Position numbers and translations under genes: made by a program | In this document: positions 9,495 to 20,900 of the stretch, piece by piece | Numbering within the stretch: the stretch's first letter is position 1 | Layout of the letters: every line of letters begins with the position of its first letter | The notes under the pieces: generated by a model | Told to the model about the DNA's origin: nothing | Seen by the model: the letters and a program-made list of their open reading frames with translations, nothing else | Databases searched by the model: none | Source: Alloascoidea africana | Lineage: Eukaryota > Ascomycota > Alloascoideomycetes > Alloascoideales > Alloascoideaceae | Length of the DNA stretch: 64,000 nt | Assembly (NCBI GenBank): GCA_030581615.1 | Contig: JAKTTT010000061.1 | Span: 1-64,000 of the forward strand | Direction: 5' to 3'

Positions 9495-12248
9495 TATTCA
9501 TTTTTTTGACTCCAAGCCAATTGGAACGATGGAGTTATAGAACTAGTAAAACATCCCCGCTACCAGGCTACCAGATGAGGACTGAATTGGAACATCGCTA
9601 TACTGATGATGTAGCTTCAGATTGCTTAACATGAATAAAAGTGCTTCTTAACTTTTTAAACCAATGAATTCAAATTTTTTTAGTTAAAAGTTGCTTTCAT
9701 CATAAGTAACAAAAATGACAGCTAAATACAGACTTGTCGATTGCAGATGATAAGCGCAATAATTGGAAAAAAACTCTCATCTTTTTTACTATGCTTGTCG
9801 ATACAAGAAGTAGCCGTCGTAATTCACTGCTCCTTGTACCAGTCTTTCACGAATCCTTCTTCGGCCTCTTTTTACACGCGAAATTTTCTAACTTATCCTT
9901 ATTTATTGCTGTTGATTTATTTAACCAAGTAACACGTTTGTAGTTATTGAGAGCCCAATTTTTGTAAGATTCAAGGCTAATCTTGAAATGGAGTAATACT
10001 TTCGTAGATCTTTTTGGCTTGAAAATAGCCTTAATCTTGGGGCTTAACCCCTCCTATTTGTTTATGCCGATTACTACTTGATTTATATACATCCAGAAAG
10101 TTTTGAGCTGGTTCAGTACTTCGGAAACGAAAAGTCTTGTCCCATATTCCAAAACCCTAGGCGGAAACTTTGATGGTCATATCCCCTCCTCTGATTTTGT
10201 AATTCCATAACTTGTACTACTTGTGACGTAAGGGTCGATTGAGATAACTAATTTTGTCTCCACTTTTTTATGCTCATGTTCAAACATTTTTGAAAAAAAG
10301 ATGTCGTTCTTCATGGGCATGAGAAAAAAACTCATGAGGTTTGATTGAAGAAAACGATCTCTAAAATTGCTTTAAAGACTGTTATATCCAGCACCTTTGT
10401 TTGGCTCCTATATTTTTCAACCTCTTTAGCTGGTCCTAAAAACCCTGTCCGATTTATCTGAGGTTAAGGCGCTACCTTCGTTGGCGTGTAGAACGAGCGC
10501 TTGTGCCACACCTCAAAGAAGCCGGAGACTACACTGTAACCAGCCTAGCTAGACATTTCAGTCATAGTTAACTTAAATCTGATTTCCCTGGTTCGCATTT
10601 AAACGTTATCTAGCCAAATAACTTACAATATTAGGGGTTATCAATTGCAGAAGAATAATAAATTTTTTTTATGAATAAAAGGATAGATTGTATATTCTGT
10701 GTTTATACAGGAATCAAACAGAAAAATTCTGAAAGATTATTATCGCGCAACGCCCCTAAATTAATGATTCAAGCTATATTTTGAACTAAAGTCACCAAAT
10801 TTTTGAATCCAACAAAAAGTAAAAATTAGGCAGAAAAATTGGAGGAATTATGGCTGCTCAAAAGCTCGCAAGACTCAGTTTTGGAAGACGGTGTCGATCT
10901 ATCAATTATTACCGTTGAATTCTAAACTGAGAGAATAAACCTGCGTCATGTATATTAGTAATTTTCTGTCAGGTTCGAAGGAACATGGAACTGTTTTCCA
11001 AGTATGCTGATGAAAAATGATAAAGTGTATTGGCGCTTTTGTATAACTTTCATAATTTGGTGTGCTGTCAGTGACACAACGGTAAGATAAGAGCCAATCA
11101 GTTTACAATGGTAAACCGAATTGACCTGCAAGTTTGAGACCAGAAAATTGGTTTTGTGTTCATGTATATATGTGCGACTTGTTCCAACCATGTAAAAGCT
11201 TCCCTAACACGGCTTAAGAATTGATCTCGAATTTCCGCGCGCGTACATGGGGGAGCAGGTACAAGAAGTATTTAGAAGAATCAACAGGTTCGAGCTACTC
11301 TTGGAACGGCGGGTAGAACTGAAGTCGTTAATACAGCGGACCCTTCTTCTGTTTCGACCGTAAATCTTAATTCAGCACATCTGCCTTATTCATAGAGATA
11401 ACATCCTATATTCACTTGATTACAATTGAATTAGCACACAATTTCTCAGAAAGAAAGTCATCTACAAATGCAATAGCTAAACTGCCCTGCTTCTGGCATG
11501 TATGCCAACTTGGGTATTTTGACAGAAGGTATCAACTCGGGTCCGGTGCTTGGAATTACTAGAATTTAAAGAATGAGGAGAAGCATATTGACGAAAAAGT
11601 TTAGAAGGAGCGTACCTAGCTTATTATTGGGAATTGCTGAGCTTCGGATAAGGATGGTTTAACACATTCATAAATTAGTGGCAAAACATACCGGGTTGCA
11701 AAAGATTCAAACGATATTTCAGAATTGGATACAAAGAAGAGTTTGCATCTGTTTACTTTATACATTATTCACTGGTACAAAAAACCGAAAGAGAGACTTG
11801 CATTGGAGCATGCGGATCATAGTAGCATATTCCCCCAGGTATTAGGAATAAGCAAGGTCCACACTTGCACCAATAATTGCTGAAATACGGTAAAAGTTTG
11901 TACTTGAACATTGGATTCAATTTTTCTTTTACTGAAAACATTTGTTTGGGATATACTTGAAATCAGACTATTTGCTGTCTTCAAGTATCCAATTAGTTAT
12001 CGTAGGGGTCGGTTCTATAGACAGAAAGTGTTGGCACCAATCGCTCACAAGAAGATCGTGTTATCGGGAACGGGCCAGACAGTCGGACATGAATTAAAAT
12101 AAATGAATCGTATGACTCAAGTGGATTGAAAAGAATGGCGAAGGCATTACTGACGGAAACCCCTGCTTTCTTCCTTTATATAATCGGCACCGGTTTCCCG
12201 ACTTTGAAAGAGTTTTCTTTTAGCACACCAAGGAAGTAGCTTTCGATA
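9495..12248. other. Long AT-rich gene-free region
   Basis: This 2.75-kb region lies between the second tRNA-Glu gene and the orphan membrane protein gene. Short open frames occur (for example 10955-11191 minus and 11911-12102 plus), but none has a recognisable domain or plausible splice partners. The last 100 bp before 12249 should hold the promoter of the next gene. I see no RNA gene. Confidence 0.55.
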
Positions 12249-14255
12249 ATGTTGACCATCAAGTTCACCAAAATCGGGCTTCTAGTCTTTGCTGCCATCA
12301 CCGGCCACTCCCTCGCTGAGATCGTCCAAATAATCTTCGACAGGGTTTGTAATCAGATTCATGCTGCAAACCTTTGGATTGCCCTAAACGATGCAATGGC
12401 ACTTGTTCTCCAGCCTTACACATCAAGAGTCGCAAGGACCATTCGGAACTTTTCAAGGAAAGTTATGGGCAAGAACGAGTACGTTGAAGCGTCTATAAGA
12501 GATTTGGAAATGAAAACATCGGATGATTCACAAAACATGTATGGGCCTCGGGGGTTGAATAACTCTATAATGTCTAGTACTTCCTACCCTGGTGCCGGTT
12601 TAAAAGACAATCATGCAAGAAGCATCACAGAGTCCTTTCGTTCCATCAACGACACAACTTTTGTTAGTTACGGCTCGAACTTCGTAAGCATTAAGGGAAA
12701 CTACTATCATCTTCCCGATACCTGGAACACACGGAGGGAACATCTGCCGTGGTTCAAGGTCTTGTTCTGTATAATCGCCTATGTCCTCTCGTTCGCAAGC
12801 CGCTTCGCCTATCTTCCCATACAGTACACGGCCAAGTCTGTTCTCGTCCTGCCAATGCACCAAACAATGGCCGATGTAGATTATCTGAAGGTGAGCGGAA
12901 ACGCTATAGTGGATGCCCAGCTTAGCATTGAAAACTATGCGTGGGCTCGGTTCTACGACCAGTTCCCTCGAGACCCAAAGGACGTGCCGGCCGAAATTAA
13001 CCCTGATGCTGGTTTGAACGACATAGTTCTGAGCTTGTATGCTGAAAGTCTGGCTCGGAACGTCCAGCTTCCGGAGCACCTTAACAATGCGACTATGTTT
13101 ATTGAATCGAAGCGATCTGATGAAATGGTTTGGCTGACTATCCTCCGAGAGACTGCCATATATAACGGCAATAACAATTTGACAACAACAAGTTTTGCCT
13201 CCATGTTTCAAACAGGGGGTGGAGATACGGGAATTGTTCAAATGCCCATGAAACTTCTCGATGTCAATTCAACTTCCTCTATGATTTGTGGGTTTATTGC
13301 TGGTGATAATTACAAGGGGCTGGGAACTGAAAACTATAAGAATCAGTACTACAACTCTCATTCCCCCATTCCTGTTTCACATACAATACTGCGACAGAGG
13401 ATAGCAGACAGGGAAGTGCTATATGGCCCGGATCTTAAGAATGCGCTTAACAACGATACAAGAACAGTGGCAGTATTTTCAGGCTACATATACACTCCTC
13501 ATGACGAACACACATATAACAATTACTCAATGGTCAGATTTCTGAATGGAACGCTTACAAACACGTCATTCACGGCTGATCTGCTTTATATGATCAGCGA
13601 TAAAGCGGTTAAGGATTGGATAGGAGAGGACGTGGATCCAGATGAGCTTGGTTACGACTGGTTCAATCAGTCCCAAGGACATTCGAACTTTGCAAACATG
13701 GATCCTTCTGTACTTGACGATAGTGTCTACGACAGTACTTGGCTGGTTTGCAACAACTCAATGTACACATACTCATATGATAAAGCTTACGCCTTTACAG
13801 GTTATGATCTAGATTTTTACAATGGCAAGTACGGAATAACCTGTGAGAACGTGACCATGTACGACACGCTACCTCATCTCTATAGATATCCAGTGATTGT
13901 GAAGTACAATTGGACTTATGAGATGGTTGATGTCTCAATCCGCAATGAGTCTGACAGCATTCAAACCGATCTTTCCAGCAGAGCTCTCTATTTCGAAAGC
14001 TTGAAAAATGTCTCTGGCGGAGCAAAATATATGCAGTCTACGAATAAAAACCAAACAGCAGTTGAAACAAAATATGAGCTGAACATCCTTTGGGTGGTTC
14101 TAATGATACTTGCCAATCTGCTTTGGCTTGTGATGACAATAATTCCTACTCTTAGACGGAGCATTATATACCTGGCTATTTGTCATCAAAAAGAGAATCT
14201 TTTGGGACACATGATAGTGTTTGCAAAGTCCAAGTGTGGAATTAGAGAAACATGA
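12249..14255 (+). CDS. Orphan membrane glycoprotein, function unknown
   Basis: This 668-aa product is one I do not recognise. A hydrophobic segment lies at the extreme N-terminus (about residues 8-30), a second near 167-190 (FKVLFCIIAYVLSFASRFAY), and a third near 620-642 (ILWVVLMILANLLWLVMTI). Between the second and third lies a region of about 430 residues with some 15 N-glycosylation sequons (NATM, NLTT, NSTS, NYSM, NGTL, NQSQ, NVTM, NWTY, NESD and others) and several cysteines. This points to an extracellular or lumenal glycosylated domain anchored at both ends, with short basic cytosolic tails. The architecture resembles lineage-specific membrane proteins seen in filamentous fungi, but that is only an impression. 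It stands alone between a gene desert and retroelement relics, an accessory-like setting. Confidence 0.75.
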   Translation: MLTIKFTKIGLLVFAAITGHSLAEIVQIIFDRVCNQIHAANLWIALNDAMALVLQPYTSRVARTIRNFSRKVMGKNEYVEASIRDLEMKTSDDSQNMYGPRGLNNSIMSSTSYPGAGLKDNHARSITESFRSINDTTFVSYGSNFVSIKGNYYHLPDTWNTRREHLPWFKVLFCIIAYVLSFASRFAYLPIQYTAKSVLVLPMHQTMADVDYLKVSGNAIVDAQLSIENYAWARFYDQFPRDPKDVPAEINPDAGLNDIVLSLYAESLARNVQLPEHLNNATMFIESKRSDEMVWLTILRETAIYNGNNNLTTTSFASMFQTGGGDTGIVQMPMKLLDVNSTSSMICGFIAGDNYKGLGTENYKNQYYNSHSPIPVSHTILRQRIADREVLYGPDLKNALNNDTRTVAVFSGYIYTPHDEHTYNNYSMVRFLNGTLTNTSFTADLLYMISDKAVKDWIGEDVDPDELGYDWFNQSQGHSNFANMDPSVLDDSVYDSTWLVCNNSMYTYSYDKAYAFTGYDLDFYNGKYGITCENVTMYDTLPHLYRYPVIVKYNWTYEMVDVSIRNESDSIQTDLSSRALYFESLKNVSGGAKYMQSTNKNQTAVETKYELNILWVVLMILANLLWLVMTIIPTLRRSIIYLAICHQKENLLGHMIVFAKSKCGIRET

Positions 14256-14669
14256 TTCTTATGGTTTTTTTTTTGTTATTTTATTATCTTCACGTTGAAT
14301 TACACTAATTAATTGCATACAGCAAGTCATATTTATATTATACAGTGTCGGATTGGTCTTTGGTTTTGCGCTTCAGTAGACGTGGAAGTTCTAGCAAAAG
14401 CCGTAATATGGGCATATGTGTCAGCATATGCTGCTGACCACTTTGGCTTGGAAGAAAGCGTCGTAACGTCGTGTTGCCTGTTTTTCAAAGTAATTTTGGT
14501 TCATGAGTCACTTGATAGAAATGGTTACAACTGGAAAGTTGGAAGAATCCTGTAAAGATCATGTCTGCGTTTGTCTCAGGCAAGCTCATTAGTAGTTTTG
14601 TTACAAAAGCTGCTTTAATTGGAAAAAGGTTCTTCATCACTGGGAAGATATTTCACAAGTCTGTTTGGA

Positions 14670-15266
14670 TTAATTGGCTATAGTTCGTAGTCGATCTTTG
14701 CCTAGTAACGAGCGGATTGTCATATGCTTTTCAAGCTCGGTTATATTCTCTGTATTTTTTATTATTCTATTGGCTGGCTTTATGGTTATTGTCTGAATCT
14801 TGTTTATTAGATTCCCACACCCTAATAGCTTTTTGGAGTAGGTGCTATCGTATCTGGACCCTGCCAGATTTGTTGGCTTGGCCCTGTATTGATGAGACAT
14901 GTGCCCTTTCTTCTTACAGTTATAGCAATTGATTTTGGAGTTGGATTTGACAGAATCATGTCTAACTATATCTAGATCCATCCTGTCGAGTCCTTTCTGT
15001 TTGTAGTTTCTTTTGGGTTTCCCATAACTGAGCTGACCTGGCTCTGTTTCACGGTCAGAGACGGACACGATGATGTAGAAGCCCTCCATTGTTCGAAAAT
15101 TTCTAATTGCATTTGCTACATGAGCTTGGACAGACTTCTTTAGACCACTGTCTAAGATCACTTTTTTTACACCCCCGTTTGCATGGCTTCTGATGGTAGA
15201 GCAGTGTCCCACTTTTGAAAGTATTCCACATATCTTGCGATCAATGTCAATTGTTTTGCTCCCCAT
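14670..15266 (-). mobile_element. Retrotransposon gag relic (fossil)
   Basis: About 200 codons of gag-like sequence include a zinc-knuckle-like segment (CYNCKKKGHMSHQ) embedded in Lys/Asn/Ser-rich sequence, which is the signature of Ty-type gag nucleocapsid regions. No protease, reverse transcriptase or integrase is visible next to it, and I could not delimit LTRs. The element is broken and looks old. Whether it is copia-like or gypsy-like cannot be told from this piece. Confidence 0.5.
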
Positions 15267-15873
15267 AGTCGCTTAGTGATTACCCCAATGCTAAATTGCA
15301 CTTTTTAAGGAATGCACTGTGGATTATTAGGAAGTTTGGTGAAGAGGCTGACTCCAGATGCCTTCTTTATCTTCAAGACCATCCCTGAATACAAAGACAA
15401 AGATCTTCAGAAGTTCCAAGCCAGCTTTCTGGGGGAATTCGATGACTCTTCGGAGGAGAAATCTGTCCCTCAATTCTTCGCATTCATTTACGCTTCCACT
15501 CCCACTACAATCCACGAGTGACACTCCTGGCTAATACTGATGGGAGCTTCTCATGAACAAGCCCTACAATCAATAGCCCTCACCTGGATTGGAATATACC
15601 AGGAAGTCCTAATCTGCCTCCCAGGCGAGCTTCTCAAGGCTATTGGCGTCGAGATTCCTAGCATCTCAACGTTTCTACGCGGGGAAACTTGGAGTTACTC
15701 CAGATTCTAATGCCCCAGAATCTCAACCAGATCTATGACCCATTTTCATAGGCCCTTGCACATCAAATAAATATGCCCTTTCCAGTTTAAAAACTCAAAA
15801 CACCTTTTATCTTAGTTTCAAATATTTAGTGAGAGTTCCGTTTTTAAACTTTGGTTACCTCCAATCATACTCT

Positions 15874-15882
15874 CCGGGTAAC
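15874..15882 (+). promoter_or_regulatory. Reb1-like site upstream of POB3
   Basis: The sequence CCGGGTAAC matches the S. cerevisiae Reb1 core (CGGGTAA). It ends about 92 bp before the POB3 start, a typical distance for a nucleosome-excluding general regulatory factor. The same 9-mer occurs upstream of SPT8 and, on the other strand, between LNP1 and STR2. Binding is inferred. Confidence 0.55.
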
Positions 15883-15973
15883 ACAGGAAACGCGAAAAAC
15901 ACCTTCCAACATTTAATCAACAGTTTCCAAAGCGTGTCGGCGAAGAGAACCAAGTAGACATCACGAAACAATA

Positions 15974-17632
15974 ATGAACGTTCAGTTTGATAAGATTTAC
16001 TTGAATCAATCTCGAGCAGGAGGCCGATTTAAACTCGCAGATTCTGGTCTAGGGTGGAAGGCGAGCTCACAGACTGGAGGTGGAAGTTCCAGCAATAGCT
16101 CTCACAAGCCTTTTTTGCTTCCTGCCTCCGAAGTTGTTTCTGCGCAGTGGAGCCGTGCCGCTAAGGGATATGAAGTTCGCGTTCAGACGAAAAACAATAG
16201 GGTTGTAATGCTGGATGGGTTTGATATGGATGTAAGTGTGGGCTTGCGATTATATATATTCTGCTTCCTCCAAACTAATCGGCGATTTAACTTGCGGTAG
16301 GACTTCAATTCTTTGAAAAATGCATTTCAAAGGAACTACAACGTGAATCTGGAACACAAAGAGCATTCATACAGAGGTTGGAACTGGGGAAAGACCGATT
16401 TTGGCCGGTCTGAGTTGATTTTCCAAGTGAATGGACGACCAGCGTTTGAAGTTCCTTATACGGAGGTCAGCAATTCCAATCTTGCGGGCAAGAATGAAGT
16501 AGCAGTTGAGTTGGATCTGGCTCACGAGACTCCAAGGGCCGGAGATGAGCTGGTAGAGATGCGATTCTACATTCCTGGAACCATAGCTGTGGAAAGTGGC
16601 GAGAACGAAGGAGATTACGCGTCGGAGCAAAGTGCCGCCGTTGTGTTTTATGACCAACTCAAGGAAAATGCTTCAATTGGAGATGTGGCTGGCGAGGCAA
16701 TCGTGTCATTTTCAGACGTTTTGTTTCTCACGCCAAGAGGTCGTTATGATATTGACATGTATCCCAATTCTCTGCGGCTGAGAGGTAAAACTTATGATTA
16801 CAAGATTCAATATTCGCAAATCCAAATGATCTTTTCTCTCCCCAAACCAGATGAAGTCCATCACGTTCTCATTCTACGGGTAGACCCGCCTATAAGACAA
16901 GGTCTTACGAGGTATCCGTTCCTAACGATCCAGTTCCGGAGAGACGAGGAGATAGAAGTCGAGCTGAATGTTGAGGACGAAGAATTTGAAAAGAATTTTG
17001 CAGGCAAGTTGAATAAAAAATACGACCAGGCAACCCATAGCGTTGTGAGCCAGTGCTTTAGAGGACTCAGCGGAAGAAAGATAACGTTCCCGGGATCCTA
17101 CCAGAGCCTTCATCAACAGGCCGCTGTTAATTGTTCCATGAAGGCCAACGAGGGCCACCTTTTCCCCCTTGAAAAATGTTTCTTGTTTATAACAAAGCCC
17201 ACAGTTTATATTCCCATGACGGACATTGCACACGTTACCTTTTCGCGTGTGGGTGCTCCTGGAAACAGCTCGAGAACTTTTGATCTTACCTTTACTCTAC
17301 GTGGAGACAGCGAGCACCAGTTTTCAAACATCAACCGGGAAGAGCAAAAAGGATTGGAAGATTTTATAAAGTCTAAAGGTATAAAGGTGAAGAACGATCT
17401 TAACGATGACCAACAGATGCTCACTGCAGTGCTGGACATGGACACAGATTCGGATGATGAAGAGTACGATCGGGGCTCTGCCGCCGAGGATGAGAGCGTT
17501 GATGAGGACTTCAACGCGGACTCTGAGAGCGAGCCAGCGGAAGAGTTTGACTCGGACGCTGAGAGTAACTCAGGCTCGGGGGCGGAAATGGATAGCGGGG
17601 ATGAGAACCCTCGCAAGAGGACTAAGCACTAG
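15974..17632 (+). CDS. POB3: FACT histone chaperone subunit Pob3 (two exons)
   Basis: Exon 1 is 15974-16231 and exon 2 is 16301-17632, giving 529 aa. The 69-nt intron has a GTAAGT donor and a CGGTAG acceptor with TTTAAC just upstream. Pob3 pairs with Spt16 in FACT, which loosens and rebuilds nucleosomes during transcription and replication. The product shows the SSRP1/Pob3 plan: an N-terminal domain (1-110, opening with FDKIYLNQSRAGGRFKLA), a dimerisation PH domain, a Rtt106-like middle double-PH domain (about 200-440, GLSGRKITFPGSYQS), then a long acidic tail rich in Asp, Glu and Ser ending KRTKH. There is no C-terminal HMG box, as in yeast Pob3 (552 aa), where Nhp6 supplies it. Confidence 0.97.
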
Positions 17633-17993
17633 TGGTAGAACGCATACAATAGATTGTTGAGTTAATGATTATGGCGTGTTGAAATATCAGATCCAAGTGT
17701 ATTTTGAAAGTAGCTTAGTACAAAAACTCACCAAAAAAAGAGAGAAAAGACAACGAGAAATCTAATAATATAAACAAAAAAAAGTTTATAAAAACATGCG
17801 GAGGATTCTCAAACGACCTCTTTTCTAAAACGTATCCTCAAGCCAAAAAAAGAAATCGAGCTTGTAAGTGTAAGGATTGTGATTCATGATACCAAGCCAA
17901 CTGGAATAAAAAACAACAAAAAAAAAACACAAATCCAGAGCTCATGACAAATGCAAAAAAATATCAAAAACTGTCCTAATGCCTGTTTCCACA
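17633..17993. other. Convergent 3' region of POB3 and DNF1/2
   Basis: This 361-bp A-rich gap lies between two converging stop codons and probably holds both polyadenylation regions. No gene is seen. Confidence 0.6.
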
Positions 17994-20900
17994 TCAATTG
18001 TTGTTATTAACTGATGTTCCTCTTGAGTGTAGTGAGAGTAGCGTTTGTGCCTGTGTAAGAGCTGGCAAATCCATAGAGGTTCTAAATCTGTCCAAGGAAG
18101 TACGCGATGGTGGCATCCCTGAACCGGTTGCAAACCTCTCCAACTCATTCTGATCAGGCAATTGCGGGACTGTGGATGTTGCGCGTTTTCTAGGAAGTAA
18201 CATTTGCAGTATTGTGGAGGACCTTCTACGTCTACCACTGGGTGACGAAGGCGATGAAGCTACTTCGAGAGGCTCTTGGGGTTGGGGCTGATCAGCATTT
18301 GGAGTTACAATCAATGGCTCTTGAGAGGATTGTTCTTGAGCTTCGGCCACGTTATTCTTCTCAGTGTCATAAGGGTCTTCGATCGTGGTATTGTAGAATC
18401 CCAGCCGTTGACGCTCCCTAACAATGTCAATATCTTTGGGTTTGTAAATCTTCTGCATGGAGTCGATCACAAAACGAGGCATCAGATTCGTTACAATACC
18501 CAAGAAAAACACAGCCCAGAAAACAGGCGAGCTGTAGACTTCTCCTGCAGCGGCATAAAACTCGTTTGCATAGGTCCCGGCTGTCCAAACACCTGTCCAG
18601 AAAAAGATGAAGACTAGACTAAACACCATAGCACAGCCCGTCAGCCAATCCCATCTTTTTTGTTGTAACAAAACATAAATGTTACACGAAATAGATGCAA
18701 CTGTGGCAATCATGATACCCATCCAGTATCTATGATCCAGAGGCCGTCCACTTGGTGTTGCAAAAGTTCCTTGGTAGAACAAAAGATATGGGAAATAAAA
18801 CGAAATCACCGATTGGTAGAGTCCATCCAGCATATAGAGCCAAAATTTTGTTTGTGTCCACTCCGTGCGCAGAATACCAGTTCTGTAAAGTTGCGGGACT
18901 TGAAGAGAAACACTGTGGCTCACATCCTGATCCAGCACGCCCATAAATATAACAGGTAAAGAGGTGAAGAACAAATTATACAGCAACAAATAGGTGTATT
19001 CAAATAGGTACGATCCGTCAAAGTTGTTATAGATCGAATACCAGAAAAGAGAGACGGTGAAAACAATATTCTTGTAAAAAAAGCATGGAATCATTTCTGA
19101 GAGTCGCTTGTATGACCAACGACCATGAACCAGTAGAAGCCTTGCAAGGAATCGGAACTGTGCAATTGCAAAATCGGAGGACATGACTGCTTGTCTTCCT
19201 TCTTCGCCTGCTATTCCAACGCCGACGTCGGCTGCTTGAATCATCGCAACGTCATTTGCACCATCTCCAATTGCCAATGTCATCACATCCAGAGTACTTT
19301 GAACCATTTGTACAACAGCTGCCTTCTGCGAGGGGCTTACTCTACAGCAGAGAACAGACCGACATTGCTTGCACAAAAGTACAAATTTCGCTTGTAAACC
19401 ATTTGAAATTATAGCGCCGAGGGCATCACCATCGATAATCACAGCATGCGTTGGCTCAGGAGGTGAATGATCGTGTTGGGCTTTCTCCAATTCCTCCTGT
19501 GTACCGGAAAGATTGAATCGACTCTGTAAGTGCTCTGTCAGCATGGCATTGATTTCTTCTCTTGTACCGGTCTTTGTCTTTATCACAATCAAATCCATGT
19601 TGTTTTCAAGCAGGTTACAAGAAAACCCAATGTTGATTGCAGTTTCGATTTTATCACCAGTCAACACCCAAAGCTTGATGCCAGCTTCGCCAAGCAAGGC
19701 AATTGAGTCGGGAACACCATCCTGGAGCCGATCCTCAATGGCTGTCCCTCCCAAAAGGTACAGATCAGTTTCAAGCGAAGCTGCTTCTCTTTCCACATTT
19801 TCTTCACGGTTTTCAATTGAAGACGTGGCAATGTCGTATCTGGCCTTCCACTCGTTATATGTTTCCCTCGAGATTTCTTTCTCAGCGATGCACAAAGTTC
19901 GAAGACCCTCTCGGGCAAATTCCTCCAATTGGACTGCAGTACCATGGACCAAGGCCTGGGGGTTGTTTCTATGAAGACGATTGTAGATTACACTGTCAGC
20001 ACCTTTGGTTATCAGCCTTATTATCTTATCGTCACCGTTAGTACTTTCCGGGTTTGGCATTTCCACGACAACGCTCATTCTCTTTCTTGATGAGTTAAAC
20101 TCAAGCACGTCCAAAATCGTGAATGAAACGATTCTCCCTTGGATATCAATCTCCACCACGTTTCTGGTTCTCCGCAGAAAAGAGAATCCAACATCACGGG
20201 CGGTAGAAACAAGTGCAGCCTCATCAGGAGATTGAGCTTTGAAAAGCAGTCTCCCGTTCTGTTCCGGGTCCTCTTCAGTAATAACAGTGTGACAAAGCGC
20301 CAGTGCGAGCATAAAGTAGGAAAGTCTATCGGTCTCGTCCTTCCCCTTTGAACCGCCTAAAACTTTAGCATATTCAGAGCTGACAAAAGTGACCTCTGAA
20401 TCTTTCAACTGGGGGTTATCGTTTATCTGTCGGAGCAAACGGATCATCTCTTGTTTATCGTCTGCAATGGCCTTCTGCATCTGGGCCGTTTCAGCTTTGA
20501 CATCCACGTTCCCCTCACGTTTATGAAGTCCCGCGGTTGCTTCTGTATAGGCCAAACCGTACGCGACTCCATTGACTGTACATTTTTTAAACTCCATCAC
20601 GTTTTGTGTCAATGTCCCTGTCTTGTCACTGAAAATGTATTCAACCTGACCCAAATCATCAGAAATGTTCCAAGTCTTGGGGGTACAAGGGTAGTCCAAA
20701 ACGTTATAGTACATTAGCACATCGCAATAAATTAGAAAAGCTTGGAATGTCTTTATGATTTCGATAGAGATGTACAGAGATATTGGGACCAATGTCTGGT
20801 ACAGAATAATAGCAACGAAAAAGGCCACAACTCCATTTTTGGGTGGTGTACCGGCAAACGAACCGTATTCGAAATATTCTGCTGAGGTTCCAGTTCGGGT

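Larger units (their letters stand above)
14256..15973. other. Relic-bearing intergenic region upstream of POB3
   Basis: This 1.7-kb interval contains a retroelement gag fossil on the minus strand (14670-15266). Another open stretch at 15312-15521 may be decayed coding sequence of unknown origin. The final 150 bp hold the POB3 promoter with a Reb1-like site. No intact host gene is seen. Confidence 0.55.

Noticed and set aside
9437-9634. Open frame running through the second tRNA-Glu gene
   Set aside because: It starts inside the tRNA gene and has no independent support.
15312-15521. 69-codon plus-strand open frame upstream of POB3
   Set aside because: Too short and without domain; possibly decayed coding sequence, but not supportable as a gene.
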